From positions 682,001 through 746,000 of the forward strand of contig CAVXHJ010000010.1 of the NCBI GenBank assembly GCA_963761435.1: 64,000 bases of DNA, written 5' to 3'. Position numbers and translations under genes: made by a program. The notes beneath the pieces were generated by a model that ran no database searches, was not told where the DNA came from, and saw only the letters and a list, made by a program, of their open reading frames with translations. Source of the stretch: Roseiarcus sp963761435. GTDB taxonomy: Bacteria > Pseudomonadota > Alphaproteobacteria > Rhizobiales > Beijerinckiaceae. Positions within the stretch are counted from its first letter, which is position 1. Every line of letters starts with the position of its first letter. Of this stretch, positions 20,068 through 29,362 are shown in pieces.

Positions 20068-21826
20068 ATGAGCGCGTTCGGGCGGGGAAACTGGCTGAGC
20101 TTCCGCTTGCCGCAAGCCGCCGGCGCCATAGCGGCCACGCTCGTCGCGAGCCTCGCCTGCGCGGAAGACACGCCGGCCGCCGGTCCCTCCCCGGCCGTTC
20201 GCGCCGCGGTTTCGCTCGTCTCGGCTGAGGCCCCGCTGGCGTTCGGCGACATCGAGGCGAGCCCGTTGCTTTTAATGTTCAACGCAGCGCGCATCAAGAG
20301 AGACGGCGCGCCGAGCCTTGGCCAGTTTGCGGCGTTGAAGTCCGAGTTTGCCGCGGGGGCTGAAGTCGCGACCGCCGCCGCGCCCTCCCGCCTGGTCCGC
20401 GAGGAGGCTTCGCCTCCAGCCATGTCCGATCCCGAGGCGGTCCCCCCGCTCTCGCCCGTGCAGAGCGCGCTCGAGGCGGCGTTGGAGCGGCTCGTTGGCG
20501 AGAGCGATCAGCCGAACCCGCTCGGCGCCGGCGACTGGCGCGCCGCCCGTGCGGCGATCGCCTTCTTCTACGCCGCGCGCGGCTACGAACCGGTGTGGGT
20601 CAACGCGGACGGATTGACCAAGGCTGGGCGCGGCGCGCTCGCCCAGCTCGAACGCGCCAGGGACGATGGCCTCAGCCTCAAGACCCCGGCCCTCCCGCGC
20701 GAGGGCGCCGGCGGCCTCCGCCCGGACGCTATCGCCGAGGCGGAGACGGCGATCGCCTCGGCGGTCGTGACTTATGCCGAGCAGGCGACAGGGTCGCGCG
20801 TCTCGCCGTCGCGCGTCTCCCTGCTGATCGCCCGAGGGGCCGGCGTCGCCGACCCGGGCGCGGCGCTCGCCGAAACCGCGGCGGCCGCCGATCCGGCGCA
20901 ACGGCTGGCCGATTTCAATCCGCCGCAGAAAGGCTATCGCGACCTGCGCGAGGAGTGGAAGCGCCTGCTCGACGCCGAGCCCAGCGCGACGCGGCCGGCC
21001 GTGGATCTCTCGGCCGATCCGCAGCCGGACGGCGCCGCCCGGCGCGGGAAGCACGCCCTCGGCGGGCGCATCCACATCGCATCGACCGACGCGAGACTGG
21101 CGTTCGACTCGCTCGCGCGCCAAAGGGCGTCGGTTCTCGCGAATATGGAGATGTGGCGCTGGGAGCCGCGCGAAATGGGCGAGCGGCGGATCGAGGTCAA
21201 CGTCCCGGACTTCTCGGTCGCATTCATGGAGGGCGACGCGGTCGTCCATCAGGCGCGGGTCATCGTCGGAAAACCGGAGACGCCGACGCCGATCTTCTCC
21301 AACATGATGCGCTATGTGCTCCTCAATCCGTCCTGGCAGGTGCCCGATTCGATCATCAAGAAAGAGCTGATGTCGAAGCTTGGCTCCTTGAGCCGCCGCG
21401 GCTACGAGGTCAAAACCGTCGGCGGACGGCTGACGGTGCGCCAGCTGCCGGGCGACGACAACGCGCTCGGGCGGATCGCCTTCATGTTTCCGAACGACTA
21501 TTCGGTCTACCTGCACGACACGCCGTCGAAAGAGCTGTTCGACGAGGATGCGCGCGCGCTCAGCCACGGCTGCGTCCGCGTCGAAGACCCGCTGAGTTCT
21601 GGCGGAACTCGTGCTCGGGGGCGGAACCGGCGGGTGGACGGCTGAGCGAATCGAAGCGGCGATCGGCGGCCCGGAAAGGACCGTCTTCCTGCCCCGCCCG
21701 CTGCCCATCCACATCGAATACTTCACTGAATTCGTTGACGAATTCGGTGGACTTCAGGACCGGCCGGACATCTACGGGCTCACCCGTAAGGTCGCAGGCA
21801 TACTCGCTCAGGCAAGTCAAGATTGA
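20068..21826 (+). CDS. L,D-transpeptidase, YcbB/LdtD type (one-base frameshift in sequence)
   Basis: Periplasmic YkuD-family enzyme making 3-3 crosslinks in peptidoglycan. An N-terminal hydrophobic signal (LPQAAGAIAATLVASLACA), a long middle domain and the catalytic motif ALSHGCVRVEDP with the nucleophilic Cys. The frame breaks at about 21597: GAGTTCTGG must lose one T to continue as LAELVLGGGTGGWTAERIE and on to a stop at 21826. Corrected length is 585 residues. The ATG at 20068 follows GCGGAGCGG; an earlier ATG at 19972 adds an unlikely leader. Confidence 0.9.
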
Positions 21827-22030
21827 AAGGAATGCCATATCGGGCTATAGGCTTGGCAAGTCGCTTTTTGCCTAACTGTGGCGTGATCGTCACAATGCGA
21901 GGTCCGAATACAGCGCGCACGGGGAGGCGCGCTCGGCAGGTCGCGTAGGGGCCGGCGGGAGAGAGGCCGGCCAAAGCGTATGCGTACGAATCGATAGGCA
22001 CAGTCCGCCGGCTTCGCCGTTGGCGGCGCC

Positions 22031-23740
22031 GTGTTTGGGAAGGATCGTTGGTTGGCGGGGTTGAGGGTGAACATTGGCGCCGGCCGCGGCGGGGCGGGGG
22101 CGCAGATGGCCGTGGCGGCGGCGTTTGTCGCGGCTTGGCTCGTCCCGAACTCGACTAAATCGGCGGTCGCCAACGGCGACACGCGCACAATCGTCCTGTC
22201 CGATCAGCACACCAATAAATCCGGCTCGTTCACCTTCATGGTCAATGGCGTCTACGACCAAGGGGTGCTCGACAAGCTGAACTGGTTCTGTCGCGACTGG
22301 CGGCTCAATGAGCCGACCAAGATGGACCCCCACCTGTTCGATATCATCTGGGAGGTCTATCGCGAATCGGGCTCGACCCAGCCGGTCGACGTTCTCTCCG
22401 GCTACCGTTCGCCGCAGACCAACGCGATGCTGCGCCGGCGCTCGCGCCAGGTCGCCGAACATTCCCAGCACATGGAAGGCAAGGCGATCGACGCCCATTT
22501 CCTCGACGTCGGCACGGCGCGCATCCGCGACATCGCCATGCGGATGGAGGAAGGCGGCGTCGGCTTCTATCCGACCGGCGCGACGCCCTGGGTACACATC
22601 GACAGCGGCTCCGTCCGCTATTGGCCGCGCATGAGTCGAGACGCTCTGACACGGCTGTTCCCTGACGGAAAAACCGTGTTCATCCCGGCCGACGGTCAGC
22701 CGATGCCCGGCTACCAGCAGGCGCGGGCGGAGATCGAAGCGCGCGGCGGGCAGATCCAGGTCGCGGGCGGCGGGTTTGGAATCTTCTCCTGGTTGTTCGG
22801 CGCGCGCGGCGGGGGCGCGGACGACGCGGAAGAGGAAGGCGGGCAAGAGGCGACGACAACGACGATCGGGATGGCGCGCGGCGGCCGCGGGGGCGGCGGC
22901 GCGCCGCAGGTTCAGGTCGCCGACGCGGGCCCCGAAGCGGTGGCGAAGGCGAAGCGCGACCTGCCGTCCGGTCCCGCCTCGGCAGGCCCAATCGAGACCC
23001 CGCCAGCGGCCGCCGCCAACCCGCAGGATTCCGACACTGGACCGGAGGCGGTCGCCAAAGCCAAGCGCAACTTGCCGACCGGGCCGGCCTTCGCGAGCGC
23101 CGCGCCCGCGCCGCCGGTCAAACCTCAGGTGGTTGCGGCCCTCGAGCAGCCTGACATCGCCACCGATGTCACGCCGAGCGACGCGCGCAGCGCTCTCGGC
23201 GCCAAGTCGTTCGGCCCGCTGCCGCCGCGCCGGCCCGCCGGCCTCGACCTCGCTGCGGCTCTCGCTGGGGCTCCGGCGCCTCCTGTGCGTCCGGCCGAGT
23301 TGATCCTGGCCTCGGCGGTTCAGGGCGGCCCAGCCATTCTTCCCCCGCCGTCGCCGAACCGCGCGCCCGCAGGCGCGGCCGCGCCGCGCGCGTTGCTGCC
23401 CAAGGTCATCACGTCCGGGGTCGACAGCGCGCCGACGGGCGCGCTCGCGCTCGCCGAAATGCCCCAGGCGCAGCTGCGCGACGACGGCGCGCTGCTCGCC
23501 AAGGCGGCGGCGCTCACGGTGACTTTGCCGCCAATGCCGGTCGCCAATGTCAGCGCTTCCCAGGCGGCGGCGCAGCCGGCCGCCGCTCCGTCGCAGCCTG
23601 AGGCGCCCGCCAGCGGCGGCGTCATGGCGTCAACCGCCGAAAAACTCGCCCGCTTGTTCGGCAGCCTGACATTCGGCGGGTTCAAGGCCACCACGCCCGC
23701 GGCCGCCAGTCCAGACGATCTTCGCGGCGCGCAGCAATAG
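22031..23740 (+). CDS. DUF882 (M15-like) cell-wall protein with long Pro/Ala tail
   Basis: Residues about 45-230 form the DUF882/peptidase M15-like domain: LSGYRSPQTNAMLRRRSR, then HMEGKAIDAHFLDV, then TPWVHIDSGSVRYW, giving the expected metal-ligand pattern (H/D/H). An N-terminal hydrophobic stretch is a likely signal anchor. The last 340 residues are low-complexity Pro/Ala/Gly with an imperfect internal repeat GPEAVAKAKRxLPxGPA at about 300 and 340. It follows the L,D-transpeptidase, a common rhizobial pairing pointing to peptidoglycan remodelling. GTG 22031 is a weak start choice. Confidence 0.82.
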   Translation: MFGKDRWLAGLRVNIGAGRGGAGAQMAVAAAFVAAWLVPNSTKSAVANGDTRTIVLSDQHTNKSGSFTFMVNGVYDQGVLDKLNWFCRDWRLNEPTKMDPHLFDIIWEVYRESGSTQPVDVLSGYRSPQTNAMLRRRSRQVAEHSQHMEGKAIDAHFLDVGTARIRDIAMRMEEGGVGFYPTGATPWVHIDSGSVRYWPRMSRDALTRLFPDGKTVFIPADGQPMPGYQQARAEIEARGGQIQVAGGGFGIFSWLFGARGGGADDAEEEGGQEATTTTIGMARGGRGGGGAPQVQVADAGPEAVAKAKRDLPSGPASAGPIETPPAAAANPQDSDTGPEAVAKAKRNLPTGPAFASAAPAPPVKPQVVAALEQPDIATDVTPSDARSALGAKSFGPLPPRRPAGLDLAAALAGAPAPPVRPAELILASAVQGGPAILPPPSPNRAPAGAAAPRALLPKVITSGVDSAPTGALALAEMPQAQLRDDGALLAKAAALTVTLPPMPVANVSASQAAAQPAAAPSQPEAPASGGVMASTAEKLARLFGSLTFGGFKATTPAAASPDDLRGAQQ

Positions 23741-23788
23741 CGGCCGCGCCCGAGGGGCGCCCTCGGCAAGAGGCGCCGCTCGAAGAAA

Positions 23789-23812
23789 CGGGCGCTTCCT
23801 GAGGAGCGCCCG
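23789..23812 (+). terminator. Hairpin after the DUF882 gene
   Basis: GGGCGCT and AGCGCCC form a perfect 7-bp stem with an eight-base loop about 50 bp after the DUF882 stop. No clear T-run follows, so it may be a weak or Rho-assisted terminator. It lies between two convergent genes. Confidence 0.45.
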
Positions 23813-23868
23813 CTAAAGACCATCCGCGAACGCCCGGCGCGCCGAAGCGCGCGCTCTATTTCCTTACG

Positions 23869-24282
23869 TCAAGCCTTGTCGATCGCCCATCGGCCAGGGC
23901 CGGCTGCGGCGATAAACAGGAAGATGAAGCAATAGAGCAGCGCCGGCTCGCCGAAGTTGAGCGCGGGGAAGAAACTCATCGGGAAATGGGCCATGAAATA
24001 GGCGGCGGCCATGAAGCCCGACAGAATGAACGCCACCGGCCGGGTGAAGAGGCCGATCGTGATCAGCACGCCGCCGACGAGTTCCAACGTCCCGGTGACG
24101 TAGAGAAGCCCTACCGGCATCTTGTCGATGAACGGCAGGCCGGCCGGGAAGCCGAGCAGCTTGCCGGTCCCGTGTTCGAGAAAGGCGAGGCCCGCGGCGA
24201 TGCGCAGGACGGAAAGCAGATAAGGCGCAAATCGCGCCGTGTTGACGGCCGGAGCCAGGGAAGTCGGAATAGCACTGCTCAT
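23869..24282 (-). CDS. DoxX-family membrane protein
   Basis: 137 residues with four hydrophobic helices. LEHGTGKLLGFP and GLFTRPVAFILSGFMAAAYFM are DoxX marks. Family members are linked to quinone and thiol redox stress in membranes; a precise reaction is not established. It is the last gene of a four-gene minus-strand set (FMN reductase, nitroreductase, WrbA, DoxX) read away from a LysR gene, which supports a shared redox-stress role. Confidence 0.88.
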   Translation of the reverse strand: MSSAIPTSLAPAVNTARFAPYLLSVLRIAAGLAFLEHGTGKLLGFPAGLPFIDKMPVGLLYVTGTLELVGGVLITIGLFTRPVAFILSGFMAAAYFMAHFPMSFFPALNFGEPALLYCFIFLFIAAAGPGRWAIDKA

Positions 24283-24337
24283 TGGATCACCTTCATGCTG
24301 AGTTGATTGTGGGAAACCGCCAGCGCTCCGTTGGCTT

Positions 24338-24937
24338 TCATGACGCGAGCTTGGCTGCGACCTTTGCGATCAGTTCGCCCTGATGCCGGGCGCCTTCGAG
24401 CTCGATCTTGGTCGGCTGGCGCTGGCCCTGCCCACCGGCGATCGTGGTCGCGCCGTAAGGCGCTCCGCCGACAATCTCCTCGAGCGTCATCTGGCCGGCG
24501 TGGCTGTAGGGGAGCCCGACGATCACCAGGCCGAAATGCATCAGGTTGGCGATGATCGAAAAGAGCGTCGTTTCGTTGCCGCCGTGCTGGGTCGCGCTCG
24601 AAGTGAAGGCCCCGCCGACTTTTCCGTGCAGGGCGCCGCTCACCCAGAGTTGCCCCGCCTGCTCCCAGAAGCTGCCCATCGCCGAGGGCATGCGGCCGAA
24701 ACGCGTCGGCGCGCCCACAATGATCGCGTCGTAGTTCCCAAGCTCGGCGGGGGTCGCGATCGGCGCCGGCTGATCGAGCTTGAAATGCGCCGCCTTGGCG
24801 ACCGCCTCGGGAACGGTCTCCGGGACGCGTTTGACGTCGACCGTCGCGCCCGCCGAACGCGCTCCCTCCGCCTCGGCGTAGGCCATCGCCTCGATGTGGC
24901 CGTAACTCGAATAATAGAGGACCAGCACTTTCGCCAT
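24338..24937 (-). CDS. wrbA: NAD(P)H:quinone oxidoreductase, WrbA type
   Basis: Flavodoxin-like FMN enzyme that reduces quinones by two electrons and so avoids semiquinones. 199 residues. VLVLYYSSYGHIEAMA is the FMN-phosphate loop, IIVGAPTRFGRMPSAMGSFW and SSATQHGGNETTLFSI are family marks. Spacing to the DoxX and nitroreductase genes is 55 and 31 bp, consistent with one transcript. Confidence 0.95.
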   Translation of the reverse strand: MAKVLVLYYSSYGHIEAMAYAEAEGARSAGATVDVKRVPETVPEAVAKAAHFKLDQPAPIATPAELGNYDAIIVGAPTRFGRMPSAMGSFWEQAGQLWVSGALHGKVGGAFTSSATQHGGNETTLFSIIANLMHFGLVIVGLPYSHAGQMTLEEIVGGAPYGATTIAGGQGQRQPTKIELEGARHQGELIAKVAAKLAS

Positions 24938-24968
24938 CCAACCCTCCCTGATTTGCAGAACGAAGCTT

Positions 24969-25592
24969 TCAGAGAATCGTCGCCATCTGATCGAACGTCA
25001 GCCGCGGATTGCGCGGGTAAAGCTTCTCGTCGTGGCCATAGCCGATGTTGATGATGACGTTGGCCTTGATCTTTCCTTCGGGAAAGAACTCCGCCTCGAC
25101 TTTGGCCGCGTCAAAACCGCCCATCGGGCCGGCGTCGAGGCCGAGCGCTCGGAGCGCGAGGATGAAATAGCCGACCTGGAGCGTCCCGCTCTGCGCCGCG
25201 CTCTTTGCCGCAAGTTCGGGATTGCCGGCGAAAATGCTCTTGAAGTCCCGTTGCGGCGTCAAATAGGGCAGATGCTCGTAGAACTCGAGATCGTAACCGG
25301 CGATCGCGACCACGGGAGCGGCCATCGTCTTGTCGACATTGCCCGGAGCCATAGCCGGACGCAGGCGCTCCTTTGCCGCGCTCGAGCGCAGGAAGACGAC
25401 CCGCATGGGCTGCTGGTTCGCAGCGGTGGGGCCCATTTTGGCGAGGTCGAGCGCCTCGCGCAGCAACGCTTCCGGCACGGGCCGGTCAAGAAAAGCGCCG
25501 TGGGTGCGGGCCTCGGTGAACAGCTGGGCCAGCGCCTCGCCCGGGAGCGACGCGTGGCGGGCGATTTTTCTTGGGTTGACTGAAATGGTCAT
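24969..25592 (-). CDS. Nitroreductase, RutE/HadB-like
   Basis: 207 residues of the nitroreductase fold. The FMN-binding segments MGPTAANQQPMRVVFL and GPMGGFDAAKVEAEFF match the RutE/HadB branch (malonic semialdehyde reductase-like). Since no rut genes surround it and it sits with WrbA, DoxX and an FMN reductase, a general quinone or nitro-compound reductase is the likelier role. ATG 25592 is the only sensible start. Confidence 0.88.
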   Translation of the reverse strand: MTISVNPRKIARHASLPGEALAQLFTEARTHGAFLDRPVPEALLREALDLAKMGPTAANQQPMRVVFLRSSAAKERLRPAMAPGNVDKTMAAPVVAIAGYDLEFYEHLPYLTPQRDFKSIFAGNPELAAKSAAQSGTLQVGYFILALRALGLDAGPMGGFDAAKVEAEFFPEGKIKANVIINIGYGHDEKLYPRNPRLTFDQMATIL

Positions 25593-25694
25593 GTTCGTTC
25601 TCCCGTTCGAAAAATCGCGCGCGTGTCCGATCGCCGCGATCCGAGCGCAGCGCGCGGTGAAAATCGAGGAACCTTGTCGGCTTTCGGGTCGCGG

Positions 25695-26300
25695 CTACTC
25701 GGCCGCGACGGCCGGGCTTTTCGCGCTCGCCTCGCGCGCTGTTTTCAGCGCGTTCGTCCACCAGGCGAGCTCATCGAGCAGCGCATCGGCGGTCGGCTTG
25801 AGGTAGGCGAAATCGGAGATGGGCTTGCCCTCGCGCAGCGCGGCCATGAAGTCGGCGCCGGCCAGATGCACCGCCGAGCGCGTCGGCGCCATCTGCAGTT
25901 CGATGGTGATGAGCCTCAATTGCTCGATCGCGCGCGCCGCGCCGATCGCGCCGTAGCCGACAAAAGCGGCCGGCTTCTTGTTCCACTCGGGATAGGCGTA
26001 GTCGAGCGCGTTCTTGAGCACGGCGGGAACGCCGTGGTTGTATTCCGCGGTCACGAAAATATAGCCGTCGTAGCGACCCACTTTCTTCTGCCAGCGCACG
26101 CCTTCCGCATTCTGGGTCGGAACCCATGCGTTGCTGGCGACCTCGTCGAAGAACGGCAGCGGATGATCGCGGAGGTCGACCAAGTCGAACTCCATGTCGC
26201 TTCGCGCCTTGGCGATGTCGTGGATCCATTGCCCGGCCTTGTGGCCAAAGCGAGCGGCGCGGGCGGTGGAAAGAATGATGGCGATTTTTGGCTTGCTCAC
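25695..26300 (-). CDS. NADPH-dependent FMN reductase
   Basis: Flavodoxin-fold reductase, about 201 residues. IAIILSTARAARFGHKAG binds FMN phosphate and FVTAEYNHGVPAVLKNALDY is the family hallmark. The GTG at 26300 is preferred over the ATG at 26327 because AAGGACC lies six bases before it. First gene of the redox set and divergent from the LysR gene, so it is the likely direct target promoter. Confidence 0.92.
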   Translation of the reverse strand: MSKPKIAIILSTARAARFGHKAGQWIHDIAKARSDMEFDLVDLRDHPLPFFDEVASNAWVPTQNAEGVRWQKKVGRYDGYIFVTAEYNHGVPAVLKNALDYAYPEWNKKPAAFVGYGAIGAARAIEQLRLITIELQMAPTRSAVHLAGADFMAALREGKPISDFAYLKPTADALLDELAWWTNALKTAREASAKSPAVAAE

Positions 26301-26450
26301 GAGCAGGTCCTTTCGGGGCATCCACAATCACATGAGATGCGCGCATAAACTTCTGTCACCCCGAAACTTGGGGCCAATCATGCATCATGACAATCGGCAA
26401 AATTGTGGTAGGTATGATCGGTATCGCTGATAGATCGAGGAGCAAGGCCG
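26301..26450. promoter_or_regulatory. Divergent promoter region, FMN reductase / LysR gene
   Basis: 150 bp between divergent starts. It holds an inverted repeat CCCCGAAACTTGGGG (26359-26373) and AT-rich stretches around TGATAGATCGAGGAG before the LysR ATG. LysR proteins usually bind such shared regions, but I cannot single out a box with confidence. Confidence 0.4.
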
Positions 26451-27401
26451 ATGATCGATCCGCTCACGCTTGACCAGCTGCGCGTTCTCGTCGCGGTCGC
26501 CGACGCCGGAAGCTTCTCCGCCGCGGCGCGAAAGCTCGGCCGGGTCCAGTCGGCGATCAGCCAGTCGATTCAGACGCTCGAGACAACGCTGCGACTCACC
26601 CTCTTCGACCGTTCGAGCAAGACGCCGCGGCTGACCGATGCGGGACGGGCGCTGGTCGGCGACGCCCGAGCGCTGATCGCGGCGGCGCAGGCGATCCGCG
26701 CGCGCGCCGAGGGCATGGCCGACGACGTGGAGCCGGAGCTGACGCTCGCGGTCGATTCCATGTTTCCCATCCCGCTTCTCATGGAGAGCCTGAAGGCGCT
26801 GCGGGTCGCGTTTCCGCAACTCCCGGCGACGGTGTTCACCGAGGCGCTGGGAGGCGCCGAGCAGAGGCTGCGCGACGGCGCGGCGCGGCTTGCGATCTAC
26901 ACCGTCGCGCCGACGGGCCCGGGCGATCTCTCGATCGAGTTCATGACGCGAATCGACATGTGGCCGGTGGTCGCGGCGGACCATCCTCTGGCCGCGTTGC
27001 CCGAGCCGCTGACGCGCGAGGATCTCGAGCCGCACGTGCAGCTCGTGCTCACCGATCGAACCGCGCTGACGCAAAACTGGGTTGGCGGCGTCGTCAGCAG
27101 GCACATCTGGCGGTTCGCCGACCTCGCCACGCGGCTCGATTTCCTGCTCGCCGGCTTCGGATGGTGCAACATGCCGAGCCACATGGTCGCCGAACACATC
27201 GCCGCCGGCCGGATGAAGAAGCTCAGGCTCGCCAATCGGGAGGAAGTCGCCCTGCCCGTCTATGTCGTGCACGAACGCGGCCGCGCGCCGGGCCGGGCTG
27301 GCCGCTGGCTGATCGCCGATCTGCGCGAGCGTTTGAAGACATGCCCCGGCGCCCATCACTCCCAAGAGGAGCCCGCCATTCAGAGGGCCGCGGTCGCCTG
27401 A
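26451..27401 (+). CDS. LysR-family transcriptional regulator
   Basis: 316 residues. N-terminal winged HTH: LRVLVAVADAGSFSAAARKL and RVQSAISQSIQTLE; C-terminal type-2 periplasmic-like effector domain. GAGGAGCAAGGCC precedes the ATG. It is divergent from the FMN reductase-nitroreductase-wrbA-doxX set and probably controls it, perhaps sensing a quinone or other electrophile. The stop is 7 bp from the convergent ABC permease gene. Confidence 0.93.
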   Translation: MIDPLTLDQLRVLVAVADAGSFSAAARKLGRVQSAISQSIQTLETTLRLTLFDRSSKTPRLTDAGRALVGDARALIAAAQAIRARAEGMADDVEPELTLAVDSMFPIPLLMESLKALRVAFPQLPATVFTEALGGAEQRLRDGAARLAIYTVAPTGPGDLSIEFMTRIDMWPVVAADHPLAALPEPLTREDLEPHVQLVLTDRTALTQNWVGGVVSRHIWRFADLATRLDFLLAGFGWCNMPSHMVAEHIAAGRMKKLRLANREEVALPVYVVHERGRAPGRAGRWLIADLRERLKTCPGAHHSQEEPAIQRAAVA

Positions 27402-27407
27402 TCGGCG

Positions 27408-28385
27408 CTAGCGCGCCCTGCCCTCGCGTCCGTACAATAGCAGCATCGCGATGATGACGACGCCATAGGTGATCTGCCGTCCCGCCTCCGACATCTGCAC
27501 CACCGACAGAATGGACTGCAGCAGGGTGATGAGAATGACCCCGGCGATCGTGCCGATATAGCTGCCGCGCCCGCCAAGGATCGACGCGCCTCCGAGAACG
27601 ACGGCGGCGATCGCCGGCAGGAGATAGGCGTCCCCCATCGCCTGCGCGGCCTTGCTGGCGTAGCCCGCGAGCAGGACGCCGCCGAACGCCGACAAGCCCC
27701 CGGCGATGGCGAAGGCGATCAGAACGACGCGCTGCGTGTCGATGCCCGAAAGATAGGCGGCGCGCTCGCGATTGCCGATGCCATAGACCGCGCGGCCGAA
27801 GGTCGTGCGGTTGAGGAGGAAGATCGCGCCCGCGCCGACCACCGCCCAAACCAGAAGCGCGTTCGGCAGCCCGAACAGGAAATCGCCGGTCGCGAGCGTG
27901 CGCATCGCCGGAGACGACGAATCCTGCGGCGAGAATCCGCCGGTATGCGCCACCATCAGCCCTTGCGCGACCGCGTTGACCGCGAGCGTGATGATCATGG
28001 AGGGGATGCGCAGGTAGGCGACGCCGAAGCCGTTGAGGAGGCCGAGCGCGACCCCGCATCCGACGCCGAAGGGTATCGCTATCGCTTCGCCAACCGGGCC
28101 CCACCCGGTCGCCGCCGTCGACATCATGCCCCCGACGGCGACCACCCAGGGGACGGAGAGGTCGATCTGGCCGAGAAGAATGACGATCATCGTGCCGGTC
28201 GCGATGACGCCGAGAAACGAGGCGACCTTCAATTGCTGCAGCAGGTATTCGGGCGACAGAAAGCTGCGCGAGTAGAGCGAGCCCAGGAGCAGCATGGCGA
28301 TGACGCAGCCGAAGGCGATCGCGACCGGCGGATCGACGCGGCGCAGGATGGCGCCAGTGAGCCGCGCCTGCGTCCCTTGGCTCAT
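27408..28385 (-). CDS. Sugar ABC transporter permease, RbsC family (second permease)
   Basis: 325 residues, eight to ten hydrophobic helices. GLLNGFGVAYLRIPSMIITLA and LGGASILGGRGSYIGTIAG are RbsC/BPD_transp_2 marks. Its ATG overlaps the stop of the other permease gene (ATGA). Two permeases with one ATPase and one binding protein is the arrangement of the Ytf/Yjf galactofuranose system, but the sugar is not inferable from these sequences. Confidence 0.92.
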   Translation of the reverse strand: MSQGTQARLTGAILRRVDPPVAIAFGCVIAMLLLGSLYSRSFLSPEYLLQQLKVASFLGVIATGTMIVILLGQIDLSVPWVVAVGGMMSTAATGWGPVGEAIAIPFGVGCGVALGLLNGFGVAYLRIPSMIITLAVNAVAQGLMVAHTGGFSPQDSSSPAMRTLATGDFLFGLPNALLVWAVVGAGAIFLLNRTTFGRAVYGIGNRERAAYLSGIDTQRVVLIAFAIAGGLSAFGGVLLAGYASKAAQAMGDAYLLPAIAAVVLGGASILGGRGSYIGTIAGVILITLLQSILSVVQMSEAGRQITYGVVIIAMLLLYGREGRAR

Positions 28386-29362
28386 GGAAAGAGCTCCAGC
28401 CGGTTGCGAACCTGAAACAGCCTCGCCGAGCCGACGCAGACGGCTGCGAGCAGCACCAGACCCTGGAACAGCGGCTGCCAGAGCGGGTCGAGATTGAACA
28501 CGAACAGAAGGTCGCCGATGGTCCGGAACATCAGCGCGCCGAAGATCGCGCCGATCGCGCTGCCCGATCCGCCGAAGAGCGAAACCCCGCCCAGCACCAC
28601 CGCGGCGATAGAAAACAGGGTATAGGAGTTGCCGTTGGCGGCCGAGGCCTCGCCAGAATAGGTCACGAACGTCAGGAACAATCCGCCGACGGACGCGGTC
28701 AATCCGGAAAGCAGATAGGCGCAAAACTTCGCCGCGTCGACCGGAACGCCGGACATATAGGCGGCGGTCTCGGACGAGCCGACGGCGTAAGCCGCCCGGC
28801 CGACTTCCGATCGCGCATAGGGAACCCAAAGCACGAGAACGACGACGGCGAGCGCAATCAGGCTTGCGGGCGCCGCGCCGAAGACGCGTCCGGTCAGCGC
28901 GTCGGCAAGGGGTCCATAAACGTCGCCGCCGGGAATCGGCCTGAGCAGCAGGGCGAAACCGAAAAACACCGCGCCTGTGGCGATGGTGGCGACGATCGGC
29001 TGGAGGCGCCCGTAGATGACGATGAGCCCGTTGATCGCGCCGCAGGCAAGGCCGGTCAAAAGAACGCCGAGAACGCCGAGCGTGGCGGTCGCGGCCGTGC
29101 CGACGACGATCCAGGACGCAAGGCAATTGGTCAGCACGAACACCATGCCGACCGAAAGATCGATGCCGGCGGTGATGACGACGAAGGTCTGGGCCATCGC
29201 CACCAGCGCCAGCAGCACGCCCTTGTTGGCCGCCGTCTGCACGACATTGGCGCTGAATCCGGCCGGATGGTTGCTCGAGTAGATCGCGAACATGACGACG
29301 AAAAATATGAACGCCAGAAGGGTCGCGCAATTCTGGGCGAGCCGATAGCGCCAGTCGCTCAT
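28382..29362 (-). CDS. Sugar ABC transporter permease, RbsC family (first permease)
   Basis: 326 residues, polytopic. VITAGIDLSVGMVFVLTN and LGGVSLFGGSGSAIGAIFG are the conserved permease motifs. It overlaps the ATPase stop upstream by 4 bp and the second permease downstream by 4 bp, so the three genes are translationally coupled. It likely forms a heterodimeric channel with the neighbouring permease. Confidence 0.92.
   Translation of the reverse strand: MSDWRYRLAQNCATLLAFIFFVVMFAIYSSNHPAGFSANVVQTAANKGVLLALVAMAQTFVVITAGIDLSVGMVFVLTNCLASWIVVGTAATATLGVLGVLLTGLACGAINGLIVIYGRLQPIVATIATGAVFFGFALLLRPIPGGDVYGPLADALTGRVFGAAPASLIALAVVVLVLWVPYARSEVGRAAYAVGSSETAAYMSGVPVDAAKFCAYLLSGLTASVGGLFLTFVTYSGEASAANGNSYTLFSIAAVVLGGVSLFGGSGSAIGAIFGALMFRTIGDLLFVFNLDPLWQPLFQGLVLLAAVCVGSARLFQVRNRLELFP

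Noticed and set aside
26385..27365. 326-codon open frame opposite the LysR gene
   Set aside because: Shadow frame; LysR has a good ribosome site and HTH.
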